This document shows, piece after piece, positions 33,280 to 42,374 of a stretch of 64,000 nt of DNA (the first letter of the stretch is position 1; the number at the start of each line of letters is the position of its first letter). The position numbers and the translations under genes were made by a program. Below the pieces are notes generated by a model that did not search any database, had not been told where the DNA came from, and saw only the letters and a program-made list of their open reading frames with translations. Where the stretch lies: positions 1 to 64,000 of the forward strand of contig NZ_BFAB01000015.1 in the NCBI RefSeq assembly GCF_003402475.1, read 5' to 3'. Origin of the DNA: Mycobacterium sp. MFM001. Lineage in GTDB: Bacteria; Actinomycetota; Actinomycetes; Mycobacteriales; Mycobacteriaceae.

Positions 33280-34316
33280 TGCGGCGTGCACCTGCCGGTG
33301 GGCTGCTGCCAGATCCTGACCGTGCGGACCGGGCCGCCGGGTTGCAGTCCGTTCCAGTTGATCGTGACGTCGCACACGTAGAAGTTGACCCAGTCTCCGT
33401 AGAGGCCGATGCTTCGTCCGATCAGTTTGAGCGCGATCGGCCAGTTGTGGATCAGATCGCTCAGCTGATCACTTTGGTCGATCAGTGGCTGCTGAAGAGT
33501 CTGCACATAGTCGATCTCCTTGTGCAGCAGGGCGCGGTTGTCGGCCAGCAGGTCTGCGATCGTGCCCGCGGCGTCACTGATGTGGGCGGTGCCGGCGGCC
33601 AGCGGGTCGGCGTGGTTGCGCAGCCCGGTGATCAGTTTCTCGAGGTTGTCGACGGTCTGGTCGAACTCCTTGCGGTGCCGCACGGTGGTGTCGAGCACGA
33701 TGTTCAGGTTCTTGATCACCTCGCCGAGCGCCTGGTCTCGCTGCGCGATATGCGAAGTGGCTTGGGCGGTTTGGTCCAAGATGTTGTTGATGGTGCCGCC
33801 CTGCCCCTGGAACACGGTGATGATGGCCGACGCGATGGTGTTGACCTTCTCCGGATCCAGCGCTCGGAACAGCGGCTTGAAACCGCCGATCAGAGCGTCG
33901 AGATCGAGCGCCGGCGACGTTCGTGACAGCGGGATGAATCCGCCGGCGGGCAAGACCCGGTTCGCGCCCTCGCCCTCACCGCGTTTGATCTCCACGTAGC
34001 GGTCACCGATCAAGTTGAGATAGCGAATTTGTGCTGTCGTGGACTGATACAGCGGCACCTCGCGGTCGACGTCGAAGTCCACTCGCACCCGCGTGCCACC
34101 CTCGACCAGCCGGACTTTCTTGACCTTCCCGATCTCCACGCCGTAGGCCCGGACGAACTGACCGTTGCGCAGCCCGCTGGCGTTGCTGAACTCCGCGGTG
34201 TAGCTGTTGGTGCGGTTGAAGCGCATCTGGCCGAACACCACGATGATCGACACAGTGATCAGCAACAGCACCAGCGAGACGATGCCGAGTTTGATTGCGT
34301 TGCCGGTGATTTTCAT
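33276..34316 (-). CDS. mceB: Mce family protein MceB
   Basis: 346 residues, the shortest subunit, as usual for MceB. TM about 10–30 (IVSLVLLLITVSIIVVFG), MCE domain about 38–115 (SYTAEFSNASGLRNGQFVRAYGVEIGKVKKV), then helices. No proline-rich tail; the C-terminus carries a probable disulphide pair (FYVCDVTINW…TGRCTPQ). ATG 34316 overlaps the mceA stop by four bases. Confidence 0.95.
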   Translation of the reverse strand: MKITGNAIKLGIVSLVLLLITVSIIVVFGQMRFNRTNSYTAEFSNASGLRNGQFVRAYGVEIGKVKKVRLVEGGTRVRVDFDVDREVPLYQSTTAQIRYLNLIGDRYVEIKRGEGEGANRVLPAGGFIPLSRTSPALDLDALIGGFKPLFRALDPEKVNTIASAIITVFQGQGGTINNILDQTAQATSHIAQRDQALGEVIKNLNIVLDTTVRHRKEFDQTVDNLEKLITGLRNHADPLAAGTAHISDAAGTIADLLADNRALLHKEIDYVQTLQQPLIDQSDQLSDLIHNWPIALKLIGRSIGLYGDWVNFYVCDVTINWNGLQPGGPVRTVRIWQQPTGRCTPQ

Positions 34317-35626
34317 GGGTTGATCGTGTTGTCCCCCACTTGGCGGCCCCAGACGTACTCGATTGCGTACGGCGAACCGGTTTCGACGTGGTTGTAGGGC
34401 GCAAGGCTGGCTCCGCTGTCCATCACCAGCCACGGCGCCGGCCACAGATCCCGCGTGATGGGCTGCCAGCAACCCGGCGCGCCGCCCGGGCCACCGCGGG
34501 CGTTCACTCGCGGCAGGTTGTCCGGGTAGACATAAGGATTCGGCGCGCCGCCTACCAACCCCGCGAGCCCCAGCGCCCCCATGGTGGCCGCTGCGCCGAA
34601 GAGCCCCGGGAGAGTCAGGATGCCTCCCAGGCCCGACATCAACTCGGTCATGGTTTTCAGCGCATAGCCATTGCCGCCACCTGTCGTCTCATAGGTCCTG
34701 GGTTCGGCGTCGTGGTAATTGCGGATCATGCAGAAGAGCTCGGGGCTGTAGGTGTCGAGGAGCTCGGCGGTGGGCACCAGATCCGCGATCCCCTGTTGCA
34801 GGTAGGGGCCGCCGCGGGCGACGATGTCCTGGCCCGTGTTGCCCACCCCGGCCGCGGCCAGCAAGGTGGCATCGAGGTCCGCTTCCTGCCGGTGCAGCGT
34901 GCGCGCCGTGACCACCGCATTGTTGAGGGCGTCGAACAGATCCGGTGCGGCATTGGCGTACGTGTCGCCAAGCGTCGCCAGCTGCGCAATGTCGTGGCGC
35001 AGCTGGGGCATTCGCGGATTGACGTCGTCGAGGATGGCGTTGGCGTTGACGATCGACTGCCCGAACCGCTCGCCCAACCCGTTCAGCGCCTCTGCGGCCG
35101 CGGACAACGTCAAGTTCACCTTGACCGGGTCCACCTTCTCCGTGATCGAGGTGAGCGTCTCGAACAGTGTGTTGAACTCCGTCGTCACCGACCTTGCATC
35201 GATCACGTGCTGTTCCGTGATGCGCTGTGTCACAGGGTGTTTGGGCGATGTCAGCGACACGTACTTGTTGCCGAAGACCGTGGTCGCCCTGATGTTGGCG
35301 GTCACGTTGGCCGGAATCAGCCGGATGTATTTGGGATTCACATCCATGGCGAATTGGGCCGCCGGCTCGCCGTCCCGCTGGACCTCCGAAATACGGGACA
35401 CCCGACCGATTTCCACGCCGTTGTAGGTGACCTTGGAGCCAGGATCCATCACCAGACCGGCTCGGGGAGCCACCATGGTCAACGTGGTCTTCGGGGTGAG
35501 CAGGCCGCGAAACTGCAGCCACACGAACGCCAACACCATCGCGGCGACCAACAAAAAGACCACGGCCGCGGTCTTGTACGGGGGGATGCGAGGCTTGTTG
35601 AGCTTGCCTTGGATGTATGTCGCCAT
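34313..35626 (-). CDS. mceA: Mce family protein MceA
   Basis: 437 residues. TM about 16–37 (AAVVFLLVAAMVLAFVWLQF), MCE domain about 44–125 (TLTMVAPRAGLVMDPGSKVTYNGVEIGRVSRI), helical region, and a hydrophobic glycine-rich stretch near 350–375 (LGGILTLPGLFGAAATMGALGLAGLVGG). ATG 35626 is five bases after the yrbEB stop and has no clear ribosome site; a GTG directly before it is possible. Confidence 0.94.
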   Translation of the reverse strand: MATYIQGKLNKPRIPPYKTAAVVFLLVAAMVLAFVWLQFRGLLTPKTTLTMVAPRAGLVMDPGSKVTYNGVEIGRVSRISEVQRDGEPAAQFAMDVNPKYIRLIPANVTANIRATTVFGNKYVSLTSPKHPVTQRITEQHVIDARSVTTEFNTLFETLTSITEKVDPVKVNLTLSAAAEALNGLGERFGQSIVNANAILDDVNPRMPQLRHDIAQLATLGDTYANAAPDLFDALNNAVVTARTLHRQEADLDATLLAAAGVGNTGQDIVARGGPYLQQGIADLVPTAELLDTYSPELFCMIRNYHDAEPRTYETTGGGNGYALKTMTELMSGLGGILTLPGLFGAAATMGALGLAGLVGGAPNPYVYPDNLPRVNARGGPGGAPGCWQPITRDLWPAPWLVMDSGASLAPYNHVETGSPYAIEYVWGRQVGDNTINP

Positions 35627-35631
35627 CACGA

Positions 35632-36501
35632 CTACACCGTGAGATTGAAGTTCGGGTTTTTGCCGTAGACCGACATGGCGGTCAGCACGACCACGACGAC
35701 GATCGTGATCAGCGACAGCCGCATCGACCGGCCGACCGCTTCGCCGACGCCGACCGGCCCGCCGCTGGCGGTGTAGCCGTAGTAGCAGTGGGTGGTCATC
35801 ACGACCAGCGCGACCAGGATCACCTCGGCGAACGACCACGCGACGTCGTTGGGGCGCAGGAACGTGTGGAAGTAGTGGTCGTAGGTGCCGATGGACTGCC
35901 CGTAGAACAAGACCGTGGTGACCTGTGCGGACAGGAAGGCCAGGGTTATCGCCAGCCCGTAGAGCGGGATGATGACGACGAAGCCCGCCACCACCCGAGT
36001 GGACACCAGATAGGCGATCGACCTGACGCTCATCACCTCCAGCGCGTCGATCTCCTCGCTGATGCGCATGGCGCCCAGTTCGGCGGTGGCGCCGGCGCCG
36101 ACCGTGGCGGCCAGTGCCTGACCGGCGGCCACCGGCGCCACGAACCGCACGTTGACCATGGCGGCCAGAAATCCGGTGAATGCCTCGACACCGATGTTGC
36201 CCAGGGACGCGAAGCCCTGGATGGCCACCAGCGAACCGGCGGACAGGGTGATGAAGCCGACGATCGCGGCGGTGCCACCGACCACCGCCATGGCGCCGGT
36301 ACCCATGCCCATCTGGGCAATCAGGCGCAGCAACTCTCGCCGGTAACGCTGCAGGGCGAAGGGGATTTGCCCGACGGCGGTCAGGGCGAACCAGACGATC
36401 TGGCCGAGCTCGGTCAGTTGGTGCGCGGGGGCGCGGCGGTATCGGCGAAAGATGGCCGCCGCCTGCGGGAAGCGAGTAAGCGGTGCGACGGCGGTCGACA
36501 T
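35632..36501 (-). CDS. yrbEB: Mce permease YrbEB (MlaE family)
   Basis: 289 residues, the standard YrbEB length. Multi-pass MlaE-type permease. The conserved coupling-helix motif is EEIDALEVMSVRSIAYLV, where the MceG ATPase would bind. ATG 36501 is chosen: AGGA lies seven bases ahead and the gene then follows yrbEA by one base, whereas the upstream start at 36528 would overlap it. Confidence 0.96.
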   Translation of the reverse strand: MSTAVAPLTRFPQAAAIFRRYRRAPAHQLTELGQIVWFALTAVGQIPFALQRYRRELLRLIAQMGMGTGAMAVVGGTAAIVGFITLSAGSLVAIQGFASLGNIGVEAFTGFLAAMVNVRFVAPVAAGQALAATVGAGATAELGAMRISEEIDALEVMSVRSIAYLVSTRVVAGFVVIIPLYGLAITLAFLSAQVTTVLFYGQSIGTYDHYFHTFLRPNDVAWSFAEVILVALVVMTTHCYYGYTASGGPVGVGEAVGRSMRLSLITIVVVVVLTAMSVYGKNPNFNLTV

Positions 36502-36502
36502 G

Positions 36503-37297
36503 TCAGCGTCCTGTTCCGAAGCGGACACCGATGGTCGTCAGCGCCGCGTTGACCGCGAACAAGGCGATGAAGCACAACACCACCGTCTCGTTGACGGCCG
36601 TGCCCAGCCCTTTGGACCCGCCGCGGACGACCAGGCCCCGGTAGCAGCCGACCAACCCGGCGATCAGGCCGAACATCGCCGCCTTGACATTCGCGATCAC
36701 CACCTCGGGCAGGCCGGTGAGCGCCGTCAGTGTGGAGAGGTAAGCACCGCTCGAGACGTTCTGCAGGTACACGCTGAACAGGTAGCCGCCCCCCAGGCCG
36801 ACGGCGACCACCAGGCCGTTGAGCAAAACGGCGACCACAATCGAGGCGACGACGCGGGGCACCACCAGCCGCTGGATCGGCTCGATGCCGAGCACTTCCA
36901 TTGCGTCGATCTCTTCGCGGATGGTGCGGGCGCCGAGGTCGGCGCAGATGGCGGTGGCACCGGCGCCGGCGACCACGAGCACCGTCACGATCGGGCCGAG
37001 CTGGGTGACCGCGCCGATCGCGGCGCCGGCGCCGGAAACGTCGGCCGCGCCGAACTCGGCCAGCAGGACGTTGAGCGTGAAGATCAGCAGCACGGTTTCC
37101 GGGATGGACACCGCGATGGTCGGCAACAGCGATACCCGCATGAGAAACCAGCCGTTCCAGATGAATTCGCGCCATTCGAATGGCCTCATCAGGGCTTTGC
37201 CGGTCAGCACGCACATCCGGAAGAACCCGCCGATCACTTCGGCTCCGGGCCGGATTCGGTTGACTATCTTGCCGGCGACCATATCCGCGGTAGTCAT
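36503..37297 (-). CDS. yrbEA: Mce permease YrbEA (MlaE family)
   Basis: 264 residues, first gene of the mce operon. MlaE-type permease with about five membrane helices and the motif REEIDAMEVLGIEPIQRLVVPR. It pairs with YrbEB to form the transport channel driven by an MceG ATPase encoded elsewhere. ATG 37297 is preceded by a 386-base gene-free region containing the CCGTACGG operators. Confidence 0.96.
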   Translation of the reverse strand: MTTADMVAGKIVNRIRPGAEVIGGFFRMCVLTGKALMRPFEWREFIWNGWFLMRVSLLPTIAVSIPETVLLIFTLNVLLAEFGAADVSGAGAAIGAVTQLGPIVTVLVVAGAGATAICADLGARTIREEIDAMEVLGIEPIQRLVVPRVVASIVVAVLLNGLVVAVGLGGGYLFSVYLQNVSSGAYLSTLTALTGLPEVVIANVKAAMFGLIAGLVGCYRGLVVRGGSKGLGTAVNETVVLCFIALFAVNAALTTIGVRFGTGR

Positions 37298-37494
37298 CGG
37301 CGGTGCACCAGAAGGTATTTCGAGCTTTCCGCGAATGCGGGAGGGCTCCAGCGTCTTGGATTCACAGTGCGGCGCAACGGTTCTTGACGGGCTCTGCGGC
37401 CTGACACGGTGTCACATTCCCGGCGGGCAGTTTCGGCGGCCGCGCCCTGAATCCATGTCGCCCTCGTGTGTGCCACATCGCAACTATGGCATCA

Positions 37495-37506
37495 GACCGT
37501 ACGGTC
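37495..37506. promoter_or_regulatory. Perfect palindrome GACCGTACGGTC
   Basis: A 12-base perfect palindrome 198 bases upstream of yrbEA. Its CGTACGGTC half recurs at 37650–37658 and its ACCGTACG half at 38378–38385, ahead of the TetR gene. Typical TetR-type operator geometry. Confidence 0.6.
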
Positions 37507-37649
37507 AGTCAATAATCAGCTTGAGAACTGGCTGGGGCTTGCTCTGGTCAATCGCAGGATCACCCGCGCCTTTGCCGTGTTTACCAGGCTTTTAGCGAGA
37601 TCACGGGTTCCACGGACCACGTCGGCCCAGGCCTCAGATACCGACTACA

Positions 37650-37658
37650 CGTACGGTC
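37650..37658. promoter_or_regulatory. CGTACGGTC half-site
   Basis: Nine bases identical to the right half of the 37495–37506 palindrome; the left half is degenerate. Lies 26 bases from the 3' end of the TetR gene. Confidence 0.35.
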
Positions 37659-37683
37659 ATATGCCACTAGGGCGGTCAGGCGG

Positions 37684-38355
37684 TCAATCCGTCACACCGG
37701 TTACGGCAGTAAGGCATTCGCGCACCACTGAGACGACCTCCGTGGAAGGGTCTGCCCACTTGCCGAGCCCCAAGCGGTCGAGGAGCAGGCCGCCGAGGAA
37801 AACGTCGACGAAAGCGGCCCCGACTCCTTCGGCGGTCCGGGAACCGGCGGGGTCGAACCACACCCACATCCACTCCAGCGATCCCCACAGCTGGAGTGCT
37901 GCCAGTTCGACGTCCACGTTTCGGAACAGTCCGCTCTTCACGCCTTTGTGGATTTCGTCAATCGTCAACGCTTGCAACTGCCGGCGCGACTTGCGTACCT
38001 GCTGCATCGCCGGATCATCTGACAGCTGAAGCACTTCGCGCTGGCTGGCCACCGTCGCATCGCGCGCAATCACCTGCAGCAGGGTGGAGGCGTAAATGAT
38101 CGCGGCGAGGCGTTCGTGCGGCGCGGCCAGACGGTCCCATACCAGCCGCAGCACGTCGAGCTGACGGGCCAACCGGGTTTCTTCGAGCTCCCGCAGCATC
38201 TGCGCTTTTGTCCCGAAGTGATGAACGATGGTGCCCTTGGACATGCCGAGCTCGTCGGCGATGTCACCGATATTCGTTCTCTCATAGCCACGTTCGGCGA
38301 CGTAGCGGACAAACGCATCCAGGATCTCGCTGCGTCTGCCAGGTGATCTGGGCAT
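37684..38355 (-). CDS. TetR-family regulator of the mce operon
   Basis: 223 residues. Helix-turn-helix TNIGDIADELGMSKGTIVHHFGTKAQML, and a C-terminal TetR_C-type helical domain with SLEWMWVWFDP. ATG 38355 follows GAAGGG by five bases; a TTG 18 bases upstream is rejected. It is upstream of and codirectional with the mce genes. Sites matching the mce palindrome lie 22 bases upstream of its start, so it should control itself and the mce operon. It is not recognisably Mce3R, which is a longer two-domain protein as I recall. Confidence 0.9.
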   Translation of the reverse strand: MPRSPGRRSEILDAFVRYVAERGYERTNIGDIADELGMSKGTIVHHFGTKAQMLRELEETRLARQLDVLRLVWDRLAAPHERLAAIIYASTLLQVIARDATVASQREVLQLSDDPAMQQVRKSRRQLQALTIDEIHKGVKSGLFRNVDVELAALQLWGSLEWMWVWFDPAGSRTAEGVGAAFVDVFLGGLLLDRLGLGKWADPSTEVVSVVRECLTAVTGVTD

Positions 38356-38377
38356 CTCGACCCTTCGGGGCAAACTA

Positions 38378-38392
38378 ACCGTACGACCGGTC
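38378..38392. promoter_or_regulatory. ACCGTACG–ACCGGTC composite operator before the TetR gene
   Basis: ACCGTACG (38378–38385) repeats the left half of the mce palindrome and is joined to the perfect 8-base palindrome GACCGGTC (38385–38392). It lies 22 bases upstream of the regulator's ATG. Confidence 0.5.
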
Positions 38393-38536
38393 TATCATAC
38401 TTTCGCCGCGCGAGTAACCTCCGAGTCGCCGGATCCGGCAAGACGGCATCGAAAATGCACGTCAGAAGCGGCTGCGGATGGGCGCGAGCCGGCTTCGGGG
38501 ATTAGCCTCTTGGCGCTTACCTGGTGACCCGCGGGG

Positions 38537-38854
38537 TCAACAGGGGCGTAATGCCCTGCGGCCAGCCGGCCGATCCGGCGCCGTCACGACATACATGTTC
38601 GCGCCGGGTGCTGCCTTGATTTCCCCGGCGGCATACATCGTCATGAGCTCGCCGCCATCAGCGTCGGCGACGCATACGTAGGTGTCGGTTTCGGCGTCGT
38701 ATTCGAAGCTGTCCCAAGCTAATACGAACGCCAGGCAGTTGCCGTCGCGGTCTGCGACGACGAGCTTGTGCACGCCCGAGTCCTTGAGTAACTCGGCATC
38801 GGCTGCGTGCTGCTCAGACACCCGGTTGTTGTGGACCGTAACGGTGTTCAACAT
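38537..38854 (-). CDS. Hypothetical protein
   Basis: 105 residues beginning MLNTVTVHNNRVSEQHAADAELLKDSG. Strongly acidic middle (DSFEYDAETDTYVCVADADGGELM). No signal peptide, membrane segment or known motif is visible. ATG 38854 is supported by GAAGGGAG with eight bases spacing. The longer open frame to 39109 lacks such support. It is monocistronic, between the mce regulator and a divergent cell-wall ligase gene. Function unknown. Confidence 0.65.
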   Translation of the reverse strand: MLNTVTVHNNRVSEQHAADAELLKDSGVHKLVVADRDGNCLAFVLAWDSFEYDAETDTYVCVADADGGELMTMYAAGEIKAAPGANMYVVTAPDRPAGRRALRPC

Positions 38855-39191
38855 CTGCCAGACTCCCTTCACGGGGTTATCCCCCGGGATTCTTAGGTGG
38901 CGGTCCCACAGATCAGGGACCGTTGACCAGGCAGGCAACCGCATCGGCCTCCCGGCGCGGACGTGATGATCACTGCGCCGCCCGCTACCGTCGCCAAACT
39001 CATTCCCATCGCAACGGCATGCATCGTCTGGTCTCACTTCACTGGCCGATTTGCCAAAGTCTGCCTGGTCAGACACCTTGGCGAGGCACTTTCGGGCAAG
39101 CTCCGGCATACTAGAACGTCAAGTAGTAGATGTTGTCGCCGCAAGTTGCCGTCGGGGGGCAGGCGCGGCGCTTCCCGACAGAGTCGAGATT
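38855..39191. other. Gene-free divergent interval
   Basis: 337 bases between the divergent hypothetical gene and the LCP ligase gene. Open frames here are short and lack ribosome sites. No convincing palindrome or promoter pair was found. Confidence 0.5.
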
Positions 39192-39194
39192 GTG

Positions 39195-40712
39195 GTGAAC
39201 CGATCCGGCGGCAAGCACCGTCGTGCGAAACCATGGCAGATCCGCCGACGGCTGGCCCGCGGCGGCATGGCGCTGGTTGCGGTGCTGGCGGTGGCCGCGA
39301 CCGGTGCCGGCTGGTGGATGGCGCACGGCGTGCTGGGCGGCATCACCGTTTCGGAAGCACTGCGTTCGGAAGACCCGCATTCCAGCGGCGGCGCGATGAA
39401 CATCCTGCTGATCGGTCTCGACTCCCGCAAAGACCAGGACGGCGACGAGCTGCCGTGGGCGGTGCTGAAGCATCTGCACGCCGGCGACTCGGAAGACGGC
39501 GGCTACAACACCAACACCCTGATCCTGGTGCACGTGGGCGCCGACGACAAAGTCGCCGCCTTCTCGATCCCCCGCGACGACTATGTGCCGTTCAGCGGCG
39601 TGCCGGGCTACAACCACATCAAGATCAAGGAAGCGTACGGGCTGACGAAGGCCTACACCGAGCAGAAGCTCATGGACAAGGGCGTGAGCAGTCAGAAGGA
39701 ACTTGAGACGAAAGGCCGCGAGGCCGGCCGCTCGGCGACTCTGCGGGCGGTGCGAAACCTGACCGGTGTCCCGATCGACTACTTCGCCGAGGTCAACCTG
39801 GCCGGCTTCTACGACCTGACCGAAAGCCTGGGCGGCGTCCAGGTGTGTCTGAAACACGCTGTGTACGACTCATATTCGGGGGCTGACTTCCCCGCCGGCC
39901 GTCAGACGCTGGACGCCGAACAGGCATTGGCGTTCGTGCGGCAGCGCCACGGTTTGGAGAACGGCGACCTGGACCGCACTCACCGCCAGCAGGCGTTCCT
40001 GTCGTCGGTCATGCATCAGCTCCAGGATTCGGGCACGTTCACCGACTTGAGCAAGCTCAAGGGCTTGATGTCGGTCGCGCGCAAAGACGTTGTGCTGTCG
40101 GCGGGTTGGGACGAAAACCTGTTCCGCCGAATGGGCGCGCTTGCCGGCGGCAACGTCGAGTACCGGACGCTGCCGGTAGTCCGTTACGACAACATCGACG
40201 GCCAAGACGTCAACATCGTCGACCCCAAGGCGATCAAGGCTGAGGTCGCGACCGCGTTCGGCACCAGCGCGCCCACCACCACGACAACCACGGCGCCCAA
40301 CCCGTCCACCGTCGTCGACGTGGTCAATGCCAGCAGCACCTCCGGGCTCGCCACCAAGGTGTCAAAGACGCTCAGCCAGAAGGGGTATACCGCCGGCACG
40401 GTACGCGACCGCGAGTATGGCGAGCCGAGCTCGACCACCGTCGACTACGGCTCCGGTGCCAAATCCGAAGCGCAGGCCATCGCCGCACTGCTGGGCATCG
40501 ACGTCGCCGATCACAGCGACTCCGCGCTAAGCGCCGACAAGGTTCAAGTCTTCGTCGGCGACGACTACTCCGTCCCGTCGCAAGAGGAAACGTCCACGGC
40601 GTCGACGGTGGCCGGCTCGTACCACGGCTCGCACACCTCCACCAGCAGCACCGAGCCCACCCCGGACCAGGGCGCCCCGATCGACGGCGGCGGCGTGCCC
40701 TGCGTCAACTAA
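39195..40712 (+). CDS. LytR–CpsA–Psr (LCP) family cell-wall ligase
   Basis: 505 residues. Basic cytoplasmic N-terminus, one TM helix about 24–46 (GGMALVAVLAVAATGAGWWMA), LCP catalytic domain about 75–340 with LLIGLDSR, FSIPRDDYVPF and FVRQRHGLENGDLDRTHRQQ, a Thr-rich linker (TTTTTTAPNPST), a LytR_C domain (VVDVVNASSTSGLATKVSKTLSQKG) and a Ser/Thr-rich tail. LCP enzymes attach arabinogalactan to peptidoglycan in mycobacteria. The start is uncertain: GTG 39195 or adjacent GTG 39192. It converges on the HsaD-like gene with a 4-base overlap. Confidence 0.92.
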   Translation: MNRSGGKHRRAKPWQIRRRLARGGMALVAVLAVAATGAGWWMAHGVLGGITVSEALRSEDPHSSGGAMNILLIGLDSRKDQDGDELPWAVLKHLHAGDSEDGGYNTNTLILVHVGADDKVAAFSIPRDDYVPFSGVPGYNHIKIKEAYGLTKAYTEQKLMDKGVSSQKELETKGREAGRSATLRAVRNLTGVPIDYFAEVNLAGFYDLTESLGGVQVCLKHAVYDSYSGADFPAGRQTLDAEQALAFVRQRHGLENGDLDRTHRQQAFLSSVMHQLQDSGTFTDLSKLKGLMSVARKDVVLSAGWDENLFRRMGALAGGNVEYRTLPVVRYDNIDGQDVNIVDPKAIKAEVATAFGTSAPTTTTTTAPNPSTVVDVVNASSTSGLATKVSKTLSQKGYTAGTVRDREYGEPSSTTVDYGSGAKSEAQAIAALLGIDVADHSDSALSADKVQVFVGDDYSVPSQEETSTASTVAGSYHGSHTSTSSTEPTPDQGAPIDGGGVPCVN

Positions 40713-41575
40713 GCGCCAGACGCCTTACGCAACAAGAACGCCAGCACCACGCTCTGGAAGGCTTCCCGGGCCTCGATCATCGTCCAGTGCCCGCAGTTGG
40801 GGAACACGTGCAGTTCGGCGTTCGGTAGGGTGCGCATCGGGATCAGCGCCATGTCCAGCGGGCTGACCCGGTCGTCGCGGCCCCAGGTGATCAGCGTCGG
40901 CGCCTTGACGCGGTGCATCATCGCCCACGGCTGCGGGCCCTTGGACGACTCCATGGCCTTGGTCATCTGCTCGAACGCTTCGCGGCTGTACATCCGGCGC
41001 GCGCCGGCCAGGGTCGCCGGATCGGTGGCGTGGTTCCACCGCTCCTCGATCAGCTCGTCGGTCACCACCGCCGGGTCGTACACCATCGAGTGCAGCCAGC
41101 GGATCAGCCGTTCGCGGCTGGGCTCTTCGGTGAACTCCTGCAACAGCCGAATGCCTTCGGCCGGACCGGGACTGAACACGTTGCGGCCGATGCCGCCGAT
41201 GGTCACCAGTCGGCGCACCCGGTCGGGGTGGGCCATCGCGAAGTTGAGCGCGACACCGCCGCCCATCGAGTTGCCGATGATGTCGACGGTGTCGAGTTCG
41301 AGCGCATCGACAAAGCGCACCACCGCGTCGAACGCGGTGATCATCGGGTGCCCGCCGAAGTCGTCGCTGACGCCGAAGCCCGGGAATTCCAGCACCAGGC
41401 AACGGAAGGACTCCGAGAATGCGTCGAGCACGCCGCGGAAGTTGCGCCAGCCCGTCACCCCCGGCCCGGAGCCGTGCAGTAGCAGCAGCGGCGGACCGTC
41501 GCCGGCTTCGTGATAACGCAGAACGCCTGGCTCGGTGGCGATTTCGCTTAGTGTTTCTTCGTACGTGATCGTCAC
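40709..41575 (-). CDS. Alpha/beta hydrolase, HsaD-like meta-cleavage product hydrolase
   Basis: 288 residues. Catalytic triad S103 (GNSMGGG), D235 (WGRDDRV), H263 (CGHWTMIEA). The oxyanion region HGSGPGVTGWRNF is the signature of C–C bond hydrolases that act on meta-ring-cleavage products (HsaD, BphD). GTG 41575 overlaps the SDR stop by four bases. It ends the minus-strand BVMO–SDR–hydrolase operon and faces the HsaA/HsaC-like operon, which would supply its substrate (inference). An ester hydrolase role following the Baeyer–Villiger step is the alternative. Confidence 0.88.
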   Translation of the reverse strand: MTITYEETLSEIATEPGVLRYHEAGDGPPLLLLHGSGPGVTGWRNFRGVLDAFSESFRCLVLEFPGFGVSDDFGGHPMITAFDAVVRFVDALELDTVDIIGNSMGGGVALNFAMAHPDRVRRLVTIGGIGRNVFSPGPAEGIRLLQEFTEEPSRERLIRWLHSMVYDPAVVTDELIEERWNHATDPATLAGARRMYSREAFEQMTKAMESSKGPQPWAMMHRVKAPTLITWGRDDRVSPLDMALIPMRTLPNAELHVFPNCGHWTMIEAREAFQSVVLAFLLRKASGA

Positions 41576-42354
41576 GCGTGCGTCCCGCCATCGATGCGGA
41601 TCTCGGTGCCGGTGATGAACGCGCCGTCGTCGGAGACCAGCATGGCGATGACGCCGGCGACGGCGTCGGGGCTGGCCATTGGCGCGCCACTCGATTCCAG
41701 CGTGGTGGGCATGATCGGCGACAGTTTGGCCAACAGCGACCAATCGCTGTCCGGAGGAAGGTAACCCGCTGTGGCATCGGTGATTCCGGATTTGATGCTG
41801 CCGGGTGCCACGCACACCGCGCGCAGGCCTTGCTTGGCGTATTCGAGGGCCAGCGCGTGGGTGAACGACTGGACGCCGCCCTTACTGGCCGCATAGGCCG
41901 CCATGTAGGGGTGCGCGAACGACGCCGACGTCGAACTGAAGTTGACAATGGCGCTTCGGGGGTTGGTCAGCAGCGCCGGCAGCGCCTCGCGCACCACCAA
42001 AAACGTCCCCGTGAGGTTGACGCCGATGATCTGATTCCAGTCGTCGAGACTCAGTTGGTGGGTGTGGGCGGCGCGCAAGATCCCGGCGGAGTTGACCAAC
42101 GAATCCAGGCCGCCCAATGTGTCGACGGCCGACCGCACACCATCGACCACCGACTCCTCATCGCCGATGTCCATCTCGAGTGTGCTGAGGCGCCCATTGC
42201 TGCCGGCCTCGGCCCGGGTCTTGGCCAATCCGTCCGCAGAGATGTCGGCGGCGACGACAGTGGCGCCCTCGTCGAGCAGGCGCAGCGCGGTGGCCTGCCC
42301 GATACCCGAACCGGCGCCGGTCACGAGGATGCGGTTACCTTCTAGACGCTTCAT
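41572..42354 (-). CDS. Short-chain dehydrogenase/reductase (SDR)
   Basis: 260-residue classical SDR. TGAGSGIGQATAL cofactor motif, NSAG, catalytic serine in SSTSASFAHPYMAAYAASK with YAASK, and GTEIRIDGG end. ATG 42354 follows AGGAG by five bases; the GTG six bases earlier would overlap that site. It lies 20 bases after the BVMO gene and is coupled to the hydrolase. It may supply the ketone substrate of the BVMO by oxidising a hydroxyl group (inference). Confidence 0.92.
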   Translation of the reverse strand: MKRLEGNRILVTGAGSGIGQATALRLLDEGATVVAADISADGLAKTRAEAGSNGRLSTLEMDIGDEESVVDGVRSAVDTLGGLDSLVNSAGILRAAHTHQLSLDDWNQIIGVNLTGTFLVVREALPALLTNPRSAIVNFSSTSASFAHPYMAAYAASKGGVQSFTHALALEYAKQGLRAVCVAPGSIKSGITDATAGYLPPDSDWSLLAKLSPIMPTTLESSGAPMASPDAVAGVIAMLVSDDGAFITGTEIRIDGGTHA

Positions 42355-42374
42355 CTGCACTCCTGTCGGATCAC

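Larger units (their letters stand above)
37298..37683. promoter_or_regulatory. Gene-free mce control region
   Basis: 386 bases between yrbEA and its TetR regulator with no credible gene on either strand. It holds a perfect palindrome at 37495–37506 and a related half-site at 37650–37658, so it is the likely promoter region of the mce operon. I see no convincing -10/-35 pair. Confidence 0.6.
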
